Of a stretch of 64,000 nucleotides of DNA, positions 32,170 through 44,177 are shown one piece after another. The notes under the pieces were generated by a model, which made no database searches, was not told where the DNA came from, and saw nothing but the letters and a program-made list of their open reading frames with translations. The number at the start of each line of letters is the position of its first letter. Position 1 is the first letter of the stretch. Where the stretch lies: assembly GCA_948146395.1 (NCBI GenBank), contig OX411548.1, positions 62,887,020-62,951,019 of the forward strand. The letters run 5' to 3'. Source of the DNA: Fragum whitleyi (lineage: Eukaryota > Mollusca > Bivalvia > Cardiida > Cardiidae). Made by a program: the position numbers and the translations under genes.

Positions 32170-32795
32170 ATACTTTAAAGGCGTACCCAGGTGCTACTTT
32201 CCCCTGGCGTGAACATTCAAAGTACATTGCAAAAATGAGCCCAATATGATCCGTTTACGTTTATTTGAATTTGCCAAAGGGAGAGAACTAGTACAAGCCA
32301 TCAAAAAAAGGTATAACATAGTTACACCCCATTCACTACCTACGTATTGTGGGATTTGTTTGCTTTAGTGGCATTTAACGTCGCTTTTAACAGTTGTCAG
32401 TTATACCTGTCTTATTTTAGATTACTTTGCTAGTGCCATAACTTAGCCGCAGGCTTTTTGGGAACTCTTCTGTTAGCTTTCCTAATTCCAAATTCTTTCT
32501 TTAATAGAAAACACATCAATTTTTAAGTTGTGCTTCCCCCAGCTAAACAAAAATATCCTCTAAGAATAAGAAAATTAATGTCATTTGTATTGACGAATTT
32601 CAATTTTGACAGAGTGCAACAAAATATACGAAACTTAAACATTTCTTTAAATTTCAACGCTTAAAAGTCAAATTTAACTTTTTTAAGTTTAACATTTTGT
32701 TTACATTAGGACTGGAGATTCAAAAAGTCTCTTTTTCCATCAGATTTTTTCCCCTTCTATTGGTAAAAAGAACGTAGTAATGGCTTTCGCTTTAT

Positions 32796-32856
<61 letters not shown>

Positions 32857-33838
32857 CCTATCCCTCCTCTCTCTCTCCCTCCCTCCTCTCTCTCCCTCCC
32901 ACCTCTCTCTCTCCCTCCCCTCTCTCTCTCTCTCTCTCCGTCCTGTCCCCCTCGGTCCTCTCTCTCCATTCTCCCTCCTCTCTCTCCATTCTCTCTCTCT
33001 CGCCCTATCCCTCCTCTCTCTCTTCCTCCCTCCTCTCTCTCCCTCCCACCTCTCTCTCTCCCTCCCCTCTCTCCCTCCTCTTTCTCCCCCTCCTCTCTCA
33101 CCCTCTCTCTCCCTCGCTTCTCTTTCCCCTCCCTCCTCTCTCTCCCTCCTCTCTCTCATCCCCTCCCTCCCCTCTCTCTCTCCTTCCTCTCCCCCCCTCC
33201 CTCTCCATCCTCTCTCTCATCCCCTCCCTCCTCTCTCTCTTCCTCCTCTATCCCTTTTCTCTCTCCCTTCTCTCCTCTCTCTCTCCCCTCCCTCCTCTCT
33301 CTCCCCCCTCCTCTCTCTCCCCCTCCCTCCACCCCTCTCTCTCCCTCCCTCCTCTCTCTCTTCCTCCTCTCTCTCTCCCTGCTGTCTCTTCCTTCTCTCT
33401 CTCTTTCGCTCTCTCTCTTTCCCTCCCTCTCCCTCTATCTTTTCCCACAACCTGTCTCCACCACTCTCTCTCTTTCAACACACCTGTAAACCACCCTCTC
33501 TTTCTACACACACACTCTCTCTACATTCACACTCTTTCTCCACACACTCCCTATCTACACACTCTCCCTCTCTCCACACTATCTTTCCACACAATTTCTT
33601 TATTCACTTTCTTTCTCTCCACACTATCTTTCTCTCAACTTTCTCTACTCTTTTTTCATCCGCCCCCTCTCTCTCCCATTCTTTCTCTCCCCCTTCCTCA
33701 CTCTCTCTCCCTTCACCCTCCATCTCTCCTTCCCATTCTCTCCCCTTCCTCCTTGTCACACTAGAATGGATTTCATTAAACAACGCATTATGTTGCATAC
33801 AATTTCGAAGACGATTAGTTCGTGCAATTATAGAATAA
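32170..33838 (+). repeat. Dispersed repeat R, copy A, first half, with ~960-bp polypyrimidine tract
   Basis: 32170-32520 matches 50410-50755 (GGGAGAGAACTAGT.CAAGCCATCAAA and other words) and includes a SINE-like 3' end (GTGGCATTTAACGTCGCTTT). 32802-33760 is almost pure C/T, with a (CT)24-type run at its start. It is followed by ..AATGGATTTCATTAAACAAC, matching 50890. Frames of Arg/Glu/Gly on the minus strand here are simple-sequence artefacts. Confidence 0.75.
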
Positions 33839-33848
33839 ACGACTTATT

Positions 33849-36800
33849 AGTGCAGTGCCTTATGTAATCCCGTAGGATTTTCGTGCTGAAATTGATTTTT
33901 TGGCTTTAATTGATTGTTTATGGGTCAAGCAATCGAAAACTATGCGGGTCCAAATTTTTTGGGTCTGTTCCCCGATTTTATGGGCTCTCAAAGGAGCCCT
34001 TATGGGCAAAATCGGTATTTTCCCAATACTAGGTTGAGGAAAGGCGTTTTTTGTTCTTCTCAAATGTTTTCTGTAGGTGAACAATTTATTTAGTGTTAGA
34101 ACATTTTTGAAAATACAGTAACCCATATTTCAAAAGCCTTTCCACTATTTTTGGGCTCTCACAGAGCCCCAAATAGCCATTTTGGCTGTTTCTTATTTAA
34201 TGGGTTAAGGAAAAACATTTTTTTATTTAGTGATGAGTTTTTAAGCTCTGTTTTGGTATAAAGTGTTGGTTGCCATTGAAATACTTGCAGGTCCATGTTC
34301 TATGTTACCATTTCAAGATTTATGGGCTCTCCGGCATAATAGCCCATGCGAACTAATTTGGGTGCTTTTTTTGAATAGGGGTCACAAAAAAGGTTATTTT
34401 CAGTGCTGTTGAACCGTTCTCCAAATACTTTCAGCACGTTATTGTATTTAAGATAGCTTTGGTATAATAAACGATAAGCCCATATTTCAAAGTCTAATAG
34501 TCCTTTTGATTGGCTTGCAAAGGATCCCACAGGAGCCGGACAATGAGTTTCCGAAGTTTGGTTTTAAGAACAACGGCACTTCTTATGGTGTTCACGGGTA
34601 CTAAAATTGCACAAATGATTCTTTAATGGTTGAAACAAAATGTCGATCGAAATTCTCTTAACCACAACGAGATGTTTAATCAATTTAACTGGATCTTAAT
34701 GAGCCAATATGAACCAACACGAACACTTTGCCTAATAATGAGTGGGAGAAAATCAATTTCTTGTCTTTAACATTTCTCGAGCCTCATTTAATTAAGTAGG
34801 GTTATGATGAGGGTAGAATTAAAAATTGAATCAAATATCCAAAGCCCAGACATGATTATTGGCGCTTGGTGAAGCCCATATGTGGAGGTTTGAATATCCT
34901 CCAAATAAATGAAGGAACTACTCTTTGTTTGAAGCTTTCTTACACAAGTCTAAAATCATTGTATTCGAAAAACCTAAAATATGTAACCCCGATCGACTGA
35001 ATCAAACTCGCCATATTAATTAAAGCTGCTCTTTAACAGATTGGGAAATGCGATTTTTTATTTTTTTTAAATTAATCGGAAATTATTACATTATCGTGTA
35101 AAAAAATCTACAAAAGATACGATCTTGTAAGGCAAAAACGAAAAAAGACGGAATTCCATTCTGAAAAAATAAAGCAAGTACTAACGCCTAAAAGATTATT
35201 CTTAAATTTTGAGTCAACTATTTACGCATGCAATTCCCTCTGTTTGTCCCATTCTTTCAAAGGTCAAGGTCGAAGTATTTGTCAATTGGGGAATTTCATA
35301 TCGAAACATGCGAAAAATGAAACATTATACACGAAAATTTACAATTTCGAAATTTATAGACTGGATATAAAATGACTTGTTCGTCACTGACATTGCCGTT
35401 TCGAACATTAAAGCTACATTTTTTAAAAAGAGTTGTTGTTAGTGCCATACCAATGTGCGATTCTTAATCATCGAAAAATGCACAAATTTCCGAATCTAAG
35501 AACCAGATTTGTAATTGTTCTAGATGAAGAACTGTGAAAGAGTAGCTGTAAGCACACAGCCATGGTCACCACATCCTTTTTACTGATAGATTAGACTTTA
35601 CTTTAAGATACAGGATTGTGGAGAGTAGTAAGGTCAAGATGGAGAATTAATCTATTTTCGTCGAATGAGAAACACAATTTTTGACAATTTTACTGATGGA
35701 GACAATCGCTCGATCTATAATGTGGAGATCATGAGTGTTCTGATCTTCACGATCACTTTACTTTTTCTTCTTTTCAGTTGCCACTGTTACTGTCTTTATT
35801 GTTTCGAACCGAAAAAGTCAAGAGACTCAGTGCAAGGAATTATAATATTTTTCGATGATCACAGAAGCTGTTTCCATGACTTAGATTAGAAGTTTCATTA
35901 ATAAATCGAATTTTAAAGTTTTCGATGTTATCGAGCTGTTCTTGTGGGTCTTATTTTAAAATGACTGGTAAAAAACCCAAACATTTTCATTCTGTCGTGG
36001 GTTAAAGAAATTTTCCTTGTCACTGTGCATGTTTCACATGTCTTCCTATCCAAAACAACATGCTTATCGTATGTGATTTCTAAAAAGCATTTACCTCTCC
36101 GCTTGTATGACCAATGAAAACTAGTTGGTCAAAATCTGTTTCTTTTGATTTGAACGAGCATAGCTGTTACCAGGACAATGAACTGCGTTAGTTTTGCACT
36201 TGAAGTGGTAAAAACAATGTCCGTTCATATCTAAGCTAATTGTTGTTCCATATTAATTCAACCTCAACACTTAAGAAATCTTGAAGTATATTTTTATTTC
36301 TTTGAAGACATATCTACCATAGAAAAACTTTCCAAGTATTGCCTTCAACTATGTGAATCTAGCAATACTAGAGCATCTCGCTTTGCCTTAGTCCGATATT
36401 TTCTCCGTGGTATTAAAGTAAATACCTGTTATCATTATCTTGATATGCATCGCCTTTTTAGTATATACATATGGTCAGCAAGAAAGTCCCTCCTTTAGCC
36501 ATAACGAACCCTCAATACTTAAATGCATCCATTGAATAGGGACATTTATCAAGGGCTTTCTTTTGCACTTTGTAGGTTGCAAAATTAAAACAAGAATCAG
36601 ATGGCCATGCCCAATGATGTTCTTTCCCAAACATGCATTTCCCGAAGCAGCAAGATATAATTCAAATCTGCAAGATTACATGTACACAGATTACTGTTAA
36701 GTAGATGCAATTTAACTGGCATCCAATATAGTGCATTTCATTGAAATTACGAGTTCTAAGATTTGGTGTAGTCCATGATGTTTGTTTTATAGACATAAAT

Positions 36801-38998
36801 ACACCTGTTTAGAGATTATAACATGTCAAAACGAGTTGAAATGATAAAGTTGTTGTAGTTGATAAGAATTTTTGGTAACTTATTTCTATGAAAAATTAAA
36901 CAAAAAGGATAAAAGATAATATAACTATATATGTTACAAGAAGTTGTTTGTAATAAGCGTTGCAAACCATATGCATGCTTCTCAGTATCATCTCTTTTAC
37001 TTGATTTTAAGGAAGATTCACTATTTGTTTTAAAAAAATGCAGCAAATTTTATCAGAACAGATGAGCTTTATACTTATAGACATTTCCATAAGAGTGTCT
37101 GTAAGTAGGGACATGTAGTTAACTGATGAAGGCGTTTTTCCTGCGAATGCTTGAGAATATTCACAAGAATGGCAATTCGTAAGGACTCAATAATCTGTTA
37201 GTGTAAACCTTGGATCAGCAGCAATTGTGTGTCTTTGATAGATATTTCAAAGGAAGAGATCTGATGCACACATAAATAACTCTTACTCTTTATTGATGTA
37301 CTTGTTGTTTGATACAGTTTAAATTTATACGCATAAGCGAACTATGCATTATATACATTGTATACTTTACTCTAGGCGTTAAAGGGCTGTAACAACAATT
37401 TGAAACATAGTAAAGCGGACAAACTAGCAAAAATAAGACGACGTGATTTTTATTCGTGGGAACTTATAAATGTCAAAGCAAAAATACAACATTGAAAAAA
37501 AAACATATTTTCCATCGTATCTTTACAGAATGCCGAAAAATGTTCTTATGGGCTTCATTAAGCGCCAATGAAATAGGTATGGGCTTTGCAAAATTGATTC
37601 ACATATGTTTTACCGAGACCCGCATCCATTACCTCATAAGGCTTCAGAAATAACATTCTTCAGAAATCTTTTCTTGAACCAAATTGTTGGCAAAGTAACC
37701 ATGTTGACTCATATGGGCTTATTAAGGGCCCATATCATCGATAAAAGTAGGGTAATTGGTTAGGAAATTTAAACAGAATATCTCCAACCCAAAGAGATCA
37801 TTGATACCATTTGTGGTACAAGCGAGCAACATTGAAAACAATCACATTTTACGAAATATGTCGTTTATTATTTTAATATGTCGTATATTTGCATTATGCA
37901 AAACACACACACCCACCCTTCTCTTATGGGCTTCATTTAGCGCCAAAGCAACGGGTACAATTAAGAATATTGTGAAATTGAAAGATATTACTAACAAAAT
38001 CATTCTAAATCATTCATTCAAAGCTCCATTCATTCATTCTCAAAACATGTAAAGGGAGGTAATGGATATTTGAAACGCAATAAGCGATTCCATGTTACCT
38101 CCCTTAAAAGTCATTCAAAACACACTCCTCCCACTCGTTCAATTTCATTTCGATATAATTCCACAATCATTCACTATGTGAATTTCACTATGTTTTAACT
38201 GTATGGGTTTTGAAAATTTGAATCATATACTTTTGTACTATTTTTGGAACAAGTAGGCACCATTAAGAGGGCTATATTTTTTTCAAAAATCGCGAGTTAG
38301 GAAAACTCCTAAATCTGTTCATATGGGCTCATTTTAAAGCCAATCAAAAAGCATATCAGAAGTTTAAAATTTAAAAATGATATACATCAACACTAACCAA
38401 CGCTAGGTATTGAACGTAATTTGAAAAGAAAGGTCAAAGGAATGACATTTTTTTGTGAATCTTATTTTAGGAAAACACCCCCAATCGGCTCTTATGGGTT
38501 ATTATGAGAGCCCAAACAAATTCCAAAATGACCCTAGAGAACATGGACATGCAAGTATTTCACGCCAACCCATACTTAATACTAAACAGGGCTTAAGAAA
38601 TCATCTCGAAACAAACAAGTTTTTTCCCTTAACCAACGAATATAAAAACACCAAAATGGCTATTTTGGGCTCTGTGAGCCCATAGAATGGTGCAATAAGC
38701 TTTTAAAACATTGATTTTTTGTATTTTTTCCTCTTCAATCCACACTGAATACACAGCCAAAGCAAAGAAATCATTTTAGGAAAAAGAATCACATCTCATA
38801 AGCCCTCTTTAAGGAAAATACCTATTTTGCTCATATGGGCCCCTTTGAGAGCCCATAAAATCGGGGAATGGGCTCGGAAAATTTGGACCCGCATAGTTTG
38901 CGATTAATTGACCCCTAAAAAATCAATTAAAACCAAAAAATCAATTTCAGCACGAAAATCCTACGGGAGCCCTTTTTCGTACATAAGGAACCGCACTA
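33849..38998. mobile_element. 5.15-kb non-coding element with long inverted repeats
   Basis: Outer ends TAGTGCAGTGCCTTATGTA and (complement) TAGTGCGGTTCCTTATGTA. Inverted similarity continues for at least ~700 bp each side (33849-34560 versus 38290-38998), with words such as GTAGGATTTTCGTGCTGAAA, GATTTTATGGGCTCTC and ACTTGCAGGTCCATGTTCT. ATGGGCTTCAYNAAGCGCCAA recurs at 37548 and 37924, and inverted at 34856. No frame above 98 codons and no transposase motif. Repeat R is interrupted here but continuous at 50.9 kb. No clear target duplication. Long TIRs suggest a MULE- or foldback-like element; the family is not assigned. Confidence 0.75.
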
Positions 38999-39800
38999 TA
39001 TGGTATAGAAGTTTATAAGACTTTTAATAAATGCTCGTTTAGTTGAAGTAGACTGCTGTTCTAAGGTATGTAAGAAGTCCATTCTTGTGTGACAGGATAT
39101 TGTTATGTGTAGAGGGATAGAGAGAGGGAGAAAGATAGAGGAATGCCCAATTAGGCACTCACTCGAAAGTTAGTACATTCATTTGTCCGTGAATGCACTT
39201 GAAGTGGCTTATTAGCTCTGACTTTTAGATAAAATGTTGATTTTTTTATATGGCCATTATTCATTTTTTAACTGTTTTCGGGGGATGAATATCAAATCAG
39301 CAGAAAACAAGCATCTACATTAAGCTTACATAAATAGTATTCGATTGTTATCATCAGATGTTAAAAGAGAGAAAAATGAATTAATATAATTAAGTTGTTT
39401 TCTTCATACACAAGAGATAAAGATTACAACGTAGGAATTGTCTTTTTTGAATAATGAATAATTCTTTCCAGAATAAATCAATCAAATAGCATCCGGAAAT
39501 TAATAATTTATGTTGATAAACTATTTTTCTCATCTCCCGGATTAACCTGTGGATTAGCTGTGAGAGTTAAACAGAAGGACCGTTCATGTTAATTCTCCCT
39601 TTTTGCGCTATCCGTAGGGAGTTCGAGCCCGGAGAACGCTAGTGTGTACCTTTCTTTTCTTCATGAGTTCTGTGTGAAAAATATTTAATTTTATCCCCAA
39701 TTCGTCAATATGAAAAAAGTGAGAAAAAAAATAATGATGAAATAAAAAAAAAAAAAATAAATAAAAGAAATGAAAATTTTAATATTAATAATATATCTAT

Positions 39801-39997
39801 ACACTAGCTTTCAGCGGCAAAGCCGCCTTCATCAGGTTAATCCTATGAATTGAATCGTTATGCACGACGTCAATGTAACGTTGACGTCATCAAAATACAT
39901 CATTTGATGACGTCATCGTTACCTTGACGTCGTACATAATGGTTCAATTCATAGGATTCACATGATGAAGGCGGCTATGCCAGTGAAAGCTCGTGTG
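39801..39997. repeat. ~197-bp palindrome with TGACGTCA words
   Basis: Arms CGGCAAAGCCGCCTTCATCA..CAATGTAACGTTGACGTCAT and complement, loop AAATACATCATTT. Second copy at 51725-51906. Confidence 0.7.
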
Positions 39998-40196
39998 AAA
40001 AAATTATTATTATTATCATCAAAAGTATTTATATCAAGAAGAGAACTTTTAATCCGTTTAAAAGAAATGATAAATATGATAATGGTTACGACATTGCAGT
40101 TGCGTTGGTTCACCAGGTAGATATTCTTTCTAATTGTAGGTTTCCGAATTTATTTTTGTTTTTCCTTTTCCAATAGAATTTACGAGAATAGGGACA

Positions 40197-40275
40197 TTAA
40201 TGAATTGGCCGAGTGGTTAACACGCTGGACCCGTATCCTCGTAGTTTGCGATTTCGAGCTCAACCGGAGGTGAGT
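40197..40275 (+). repeat. tRNA-like sequence (SINE head) in repeat R
   Basis: TGGCCGAGTGGTTAACACGC fits box A. TTGCGATTTCGAGCTCAACC is a weak box B. A truncated relative lies at 52070. Confidence 0.5.
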
Positions 40276-40859
40276 AGTATACTTAACAGACAGGGCCCCA
40301 GTCCACCCAGCTGTAAGATTGGGTAGCAGTGGTTAGACACCATTGCCTCTATCTCAATGTTTAGGATAAGATCTGGAAGGCGTTAGGACCATGATGGACA
40401 TAATAGTCATTCGACCTTTATTGTGTTATCCTCGAGTTTAAAAAAGCTCAATCGGTAACGAGTATAGCTCGAAAATCTAGGGTTGTAGGATTGATTCTCG
40501 ACTCAGCAAGATTTCTTCCGATATGTGAGACAAAAGTCATTTATCTCACACCTATTCATACATGATACTTCCAGGCTGAACGGGTGGCTGGTATTTTTAA
40601 TGAAACATTCTCTTTGTACCGGTTTGAGAAACGACAGAAAACTATGGGTGTGTGCACCAGTCGCCGATGCAATACTATTAAAGGTGACGTTAAACCTATC
40701 ATAAACACGATTACAAATTATTTGCACACTTTTCTTTTTATGGCTCTAAATCAATTATTTTCCAAAATAAAGAAGAACTCTTGAATTTTCGAACAGTCTT
40801 TACAAAACTGATAAAATTTAAAAAATTGCTTGCCTTCACAAGTACAATAAACAGCATCG

Positions 40860-41270
40860 AATAATTGACAATGTGAATGATTTTGGAATGAAATCGAATA
40901 AGTGCGGCGAGTGCGTTTTGAGTGAAGTTAAAGGAAGGTAATCCAATATCGCTAATTTTGTTCACCCTGAATAAAATTAGCGATATCTATTACCTCCTTT
41001 TAATAAAATATGCATACAAGTTCTATAAATAGTTTCCTTTTTTTCTAAAACCAAATATTCGCTTTCTATTTCAATTATGTCAGTAAAATCGCATTTTTTC
41101 TAGCCATATTGTTTTTGAAATTAGTTGTTGACTTTTCTTTTTTTAGAGATTTTGGAGCGGTTATCAATGGTTTGAGTGAGTTTTTAGAATGAATGAACGG
41201 AGCGCTGAGTGAGGGAATTATAATGGTTTTCATTAAGATGAGTATCAAATTCACGATGTTACTAACTGTA
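40860..41270. repeat. Dispersed repeat G with internal foldback, copy 1
   Basis: 40928-41000 is a foldback (AAAGGAAGGTAATCCAATAT / ATCTATTACCTCCTTT). It is followed by GAATGAATGAACGGAGCGCTGAGTGAG. Related to 54530-55142 and 58370-58830. Confidence 0.55.
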
Positions 41271-41722
41271 TGCCTTTTTTAGATTTGCCAATTGATTCGG
41301 TTTTTTAAATCGTACTGCGAAGCAGTAGATTTATAATTACCGTTTTCCAGAAATCCAGTCTGTTTGACCCACTACATTTTTACCATGATCTTCTGAGCAA
41401 TGTGTTCAAACCAAATTATGTGTTTTCAAACGCCGAAGAAACGGCCTTTTCAGTCACAATCTACAAACTTTGTTTTTATCTTATTTACTTTTCGACAATT
41501 ACAGAAGAGGCTAATACAAAATTTGATGTAATTTTCGCTTTTAGTAATTACCAGTTAGTATTTTCAGTGTTTATAACAAGATTTTCGGTTGAGTAAAGGA
41601 GTTGAAACGTACAATAGGTTAACTGTATAATAAATTTGTAGCACTTACAATATTACTGCTCTGATGTTTTTCTCGAACGGTCATTTACCAGTTGTAGGGC
41701 TGACAACCAATCAAATTCTGTT
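41271..41722. other. No gene seen; may include the decayed 5' part of the LINE fragment
   Basis: Short frames with no recognisable domain. Confidence 0.4.
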
Positions 41723-42054
41723 ATGATTATCACGCGTTTTAACCCGCGCGTAAATACAGACCACGTCATAGATGCAAATGGACATCGTCTGCTCGAAATG
41801 TGTCAATTAAGTTGTTTGTCATTGGTCAATAGTCGTCTGCACTCAAACAGGGAGCGTGGGAAGTCTACTGGTGGAATGAGTACTGTTGACTATGTGTTAA
41901 CAAATAGTAATAATTTTGTAATTTTGAAATATTTGATTTCAATGAGCACTCTGATCACGCTCCAATCCTATTTTCAATAAATTCAAATTTGAGTATGAAG
42001 AAAAATTATTCAACAACAAATAAACCGACAAAAACATACGATAAACTGATATAG
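41723..42054 (+). pseudogene. LINE endonuclease (EEP) domain fragment, frameshifted
   Basis: The first frame reads DHVIDANGHRLLEMCQ..LVNSRL..GKSTGGMSTVDYVLTN. After a frameshift near 41925 the +1 frame continues FDFNEHSDHAPILFSIN. NGRRLLELC, VDYVL and SDHAPI are signature words of the C-terminal half of the apurinic-type endonuclease of non-LTR retrotransposons. The frame stops at 42052-42054, exactly where the TIR element begins. A possible continuation (NCKYFNEKCMLLNRLL) lies beyond it at about 43120-43170. No reverse transcriptase is recognised. Confidence 0.65.
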
Positions 42055-43104
42055 GATATTATTTATCTACAATGACCTGGCACTCATTAAGTATTCCTTT
42101 TGACCCCTATTGATAGTCGGTAAATTGTTTCTTAATATAGACTTATACTCGCGAAGTTAAGATGGAAAAATATGTATCACAGTTCGAAGTACACACGGAA
42201 ATTTAGCGGTGGTGGTTAGGCTGCGTTTCCATAATCGGGAGGCCACGAGTTCAAGCCGGACTATGACCATAAATATTTCTATTTCTTTTTTGGGGAACAC
42301 TTAAGTGAGTACCGATTTCGATACTTTTGATATTTTGAACAGTGTTGCCTAAGACTATTTGTATTCGGCACAGCCTTTCCGTCAGCCTCAATTTGACTAC
42401 TAAGTATTGTAAAGTCCTGTCCATTAATCATTGGTAATTACTGAAAAAATATAAATTTTGAAAAGTATCTAGATCTTTCTTTAAGAGATGAAGGGGCACT
42501 TTTTTTTTACAAAAAATAATTGTATGAAATTAAAAACACATAGAGGGTTTGAACACGTTAATCGAATTCCTGTTTAACTCTTATCTCTATCTTTTAATTC
42601 AATACCATGGAGCAAATGAGATCTTTATCGTAACTACTTTTTAGTACAAGCTTACTAACAACTTATTATTTTTTTCATTTAAAATCAATTTCATATCAAT
42701 GAAAAAAATCTTACTCTCGATCAGAATGCAATAATCTTGGTTGGTGCAAACACACAAAATTGAATGATGTCAGAATAAAATATATTGATCGTAATTGACA
42801 AAAAAACCAAACAAGGTACAAAATAATTATAAGAAATGTAATTAAAAATAAAAAAAAACGAAAAAAAAATCAATATGTTAACGATAATCACAATGATTAT
42901 AACATGTGTCTCTGTCAGGAATTGAACTCGACCCAACAACTTATCGGTGTACGGGAAGGCGTCTGTAACCACTGTGCTACCGCGACTTTTTGAAAAGGAT
43001 GTGTAATAATAACTAAAACGGTGAATGAAATTGGGTAACGATGCGGGATTACTCGAGCGTTAACGGACGTTAATGAGTGCCAGGTCATTTTAGATAAACA
43101 ATAC
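42055..43104. mobile_element. 1.05-kb TIR element with inverted tRNA-like ends, copy 1
   Basis: Ends ATTATTTATCTACAATGACCTGG and complement, about 35 bp (TTTATCTAMAATGACCTGGC then ACTCATTAA). Inside the left end (+ strand, 42204-42260) is GCGGTGGTGGTTAGGCTGCG..CGAGTTCAAGCC. Inside the right end (minus strand, 42986-42911) is GGTAGCACAGTGGTTACAG..GTCGAGTTCAATTCC, with perfect box A and box B. No protein coding. The second copy is at 62213-63261. Confidence 0.75.
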
Positions 43105-43610
43105 AAACGTGTTGGTAATCAAAATTGTAAATACTTTAATGAAAAATGTATGTTGCTAAACAGACTTTTAAACTCTATAGAGAGAGGAATTATATTAACA
43201 GACAAGCTTTTAGCTTGGTGAGTGCTCATTATAACAACGTAAAAAATCTGCTAAGAAATAATTTAGACTAGCAGAGGGCTATCGAATTAGCAACCTTTCA
43301 AAATCGGACCCACGAGGTTGGATGAGCTGGCGATGTCCTCGAAAAGATGGAGTGTTAAGACAAAAAACTCACAAATTGGGCAAAGATTTTACAACTTTAA
43401 TTGTCCAAATTTGAGCCCTTTTGATTGGCGAACTATTGCACTATCCCAGCCTCTCAAAGATGTACGATTTACAGTGCTGACAGCACTTTGATCTAAATTT
43501 AGTTTCATAACTTTGAAAATACTAAAATGTACACAAGGAAGATGTCACTTATGTTTTTATATCCGGTATTTCCAGTAGAAAATGACTGAAAATCTTCTTT
43601 TACTTATATT
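43105..43610. other. No gene; possible LINE remnant
   Basis: Broken frames (YFNEKCMLLNRLL, then HYNNVKNLLRNN) may continue the LINE at 41723-42054. Weak. Confidence 0.3.
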
Positions 43611-43864
43611 TGTGACCAGTCACGCGAAAAGGGACCATCTAGGAAGCGCGAACAGTGTCGATCCTTGCGGATTGCGCAGACTGACTAGGGTCGAAACTGT
43701 TCGCATTTTACTAATTTTCTTAATCTAGGATAATAAATCTACCTTCCCTAGAAAGAACTTTTGAAATGCGACCTCTGGTTGGCCTGTTCTAAAAGCAATC
43801 TCTTTTTAAAATATTTATTTTACGAAGTTCCGAGATGGTCCCTTTTCGTGTGACGGATCACAAA
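43611..43864. mobile_element. MITE with TGTGACCAGTCACGCG ends, copy 1
   Basis: Ends TGTGACCAGTCACGCGAAAA.GGGACCATCT and complement (AGATGGTCCCTTTTCGTGTG). 254 bp. Second copy 49680-49906. Confidence 0.7.
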
Positions 43865-43980
43865 TTAATTTGTTATGCTTGCTAGTAATAGTTTTTGAAG
43901 CTATGCGGTTAGACTAAGTTATTTCAGCTGTGGGCCAGGTTAATAGTTTCCAGAGGGGCGGACTCATTGAGTTAAAGGGC

Positions 43981-44177
43981 GAGGAGGCCAAACGTCTTAG
44001 GCACAGGAGGCCACAACGCATCATTGGCTTACACATCGACGCGTTTATGATCAGGAGAAAAATCTACTGCAAAAGCTGAACAGAGATGGCGCGAAAGGAT
44101 ACAAAAAAATTCTTAGAGTAGATGCTGAAATATTTGGAGATTTTTTTTATCTTGGATCACCAAGAATTCAGAAGTAA
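43981..44177 (+). pseudogene. PIF/Harbinger transposase N-terminal fragment
   Basis: Frame one (43981-44061) reads RLRHRRPQRIIG. Frame three (44031-44177, 48 codons then stop) reads RRVYDQEKNLLQKLNRDGAK, then GYKKILRVDAEIFGDFF and SPRIQK. The order RRxY..LL.EL...D...Y...LRMD...F..LL..VSPRIQK is the N-terminal signature of PIF/Harbinger transposases. At least one frameshift and one stop. The DDE catalytic part is not found downstream, so this is a dead fragment. Confidence 0.6.

Larger units (their letters stand above)
38999..40560 (+). repeat. Dispersed repeat R, copy A, second half
   Basis: Continues the repeat after the 5.15-kb insertion and matches 50975-52370. Shared words include GCACTCACTCGAAAGTTAGT, CGGATTAACCTGTGGATTAG, GTAGGGAGTTCGAGCCCGG and GACAGGGCCCCAGTCCACC. 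Contains the palindrome at 39801 and a tRNA-like stretch at 40197. Confidence 0.75.

Noticed and set aside
32740..33798. Several minus-strand open frames of Arg/Glu/Gly
   Set aside because: They are translations of a (CT)n-rich tract; all frames lack stops for compositional reasons.
42911..42986. tRNA gene on the minus strand
   Set aside because: Recurs inside a transposon copy at 63.1 kb and the stems do not close properly.
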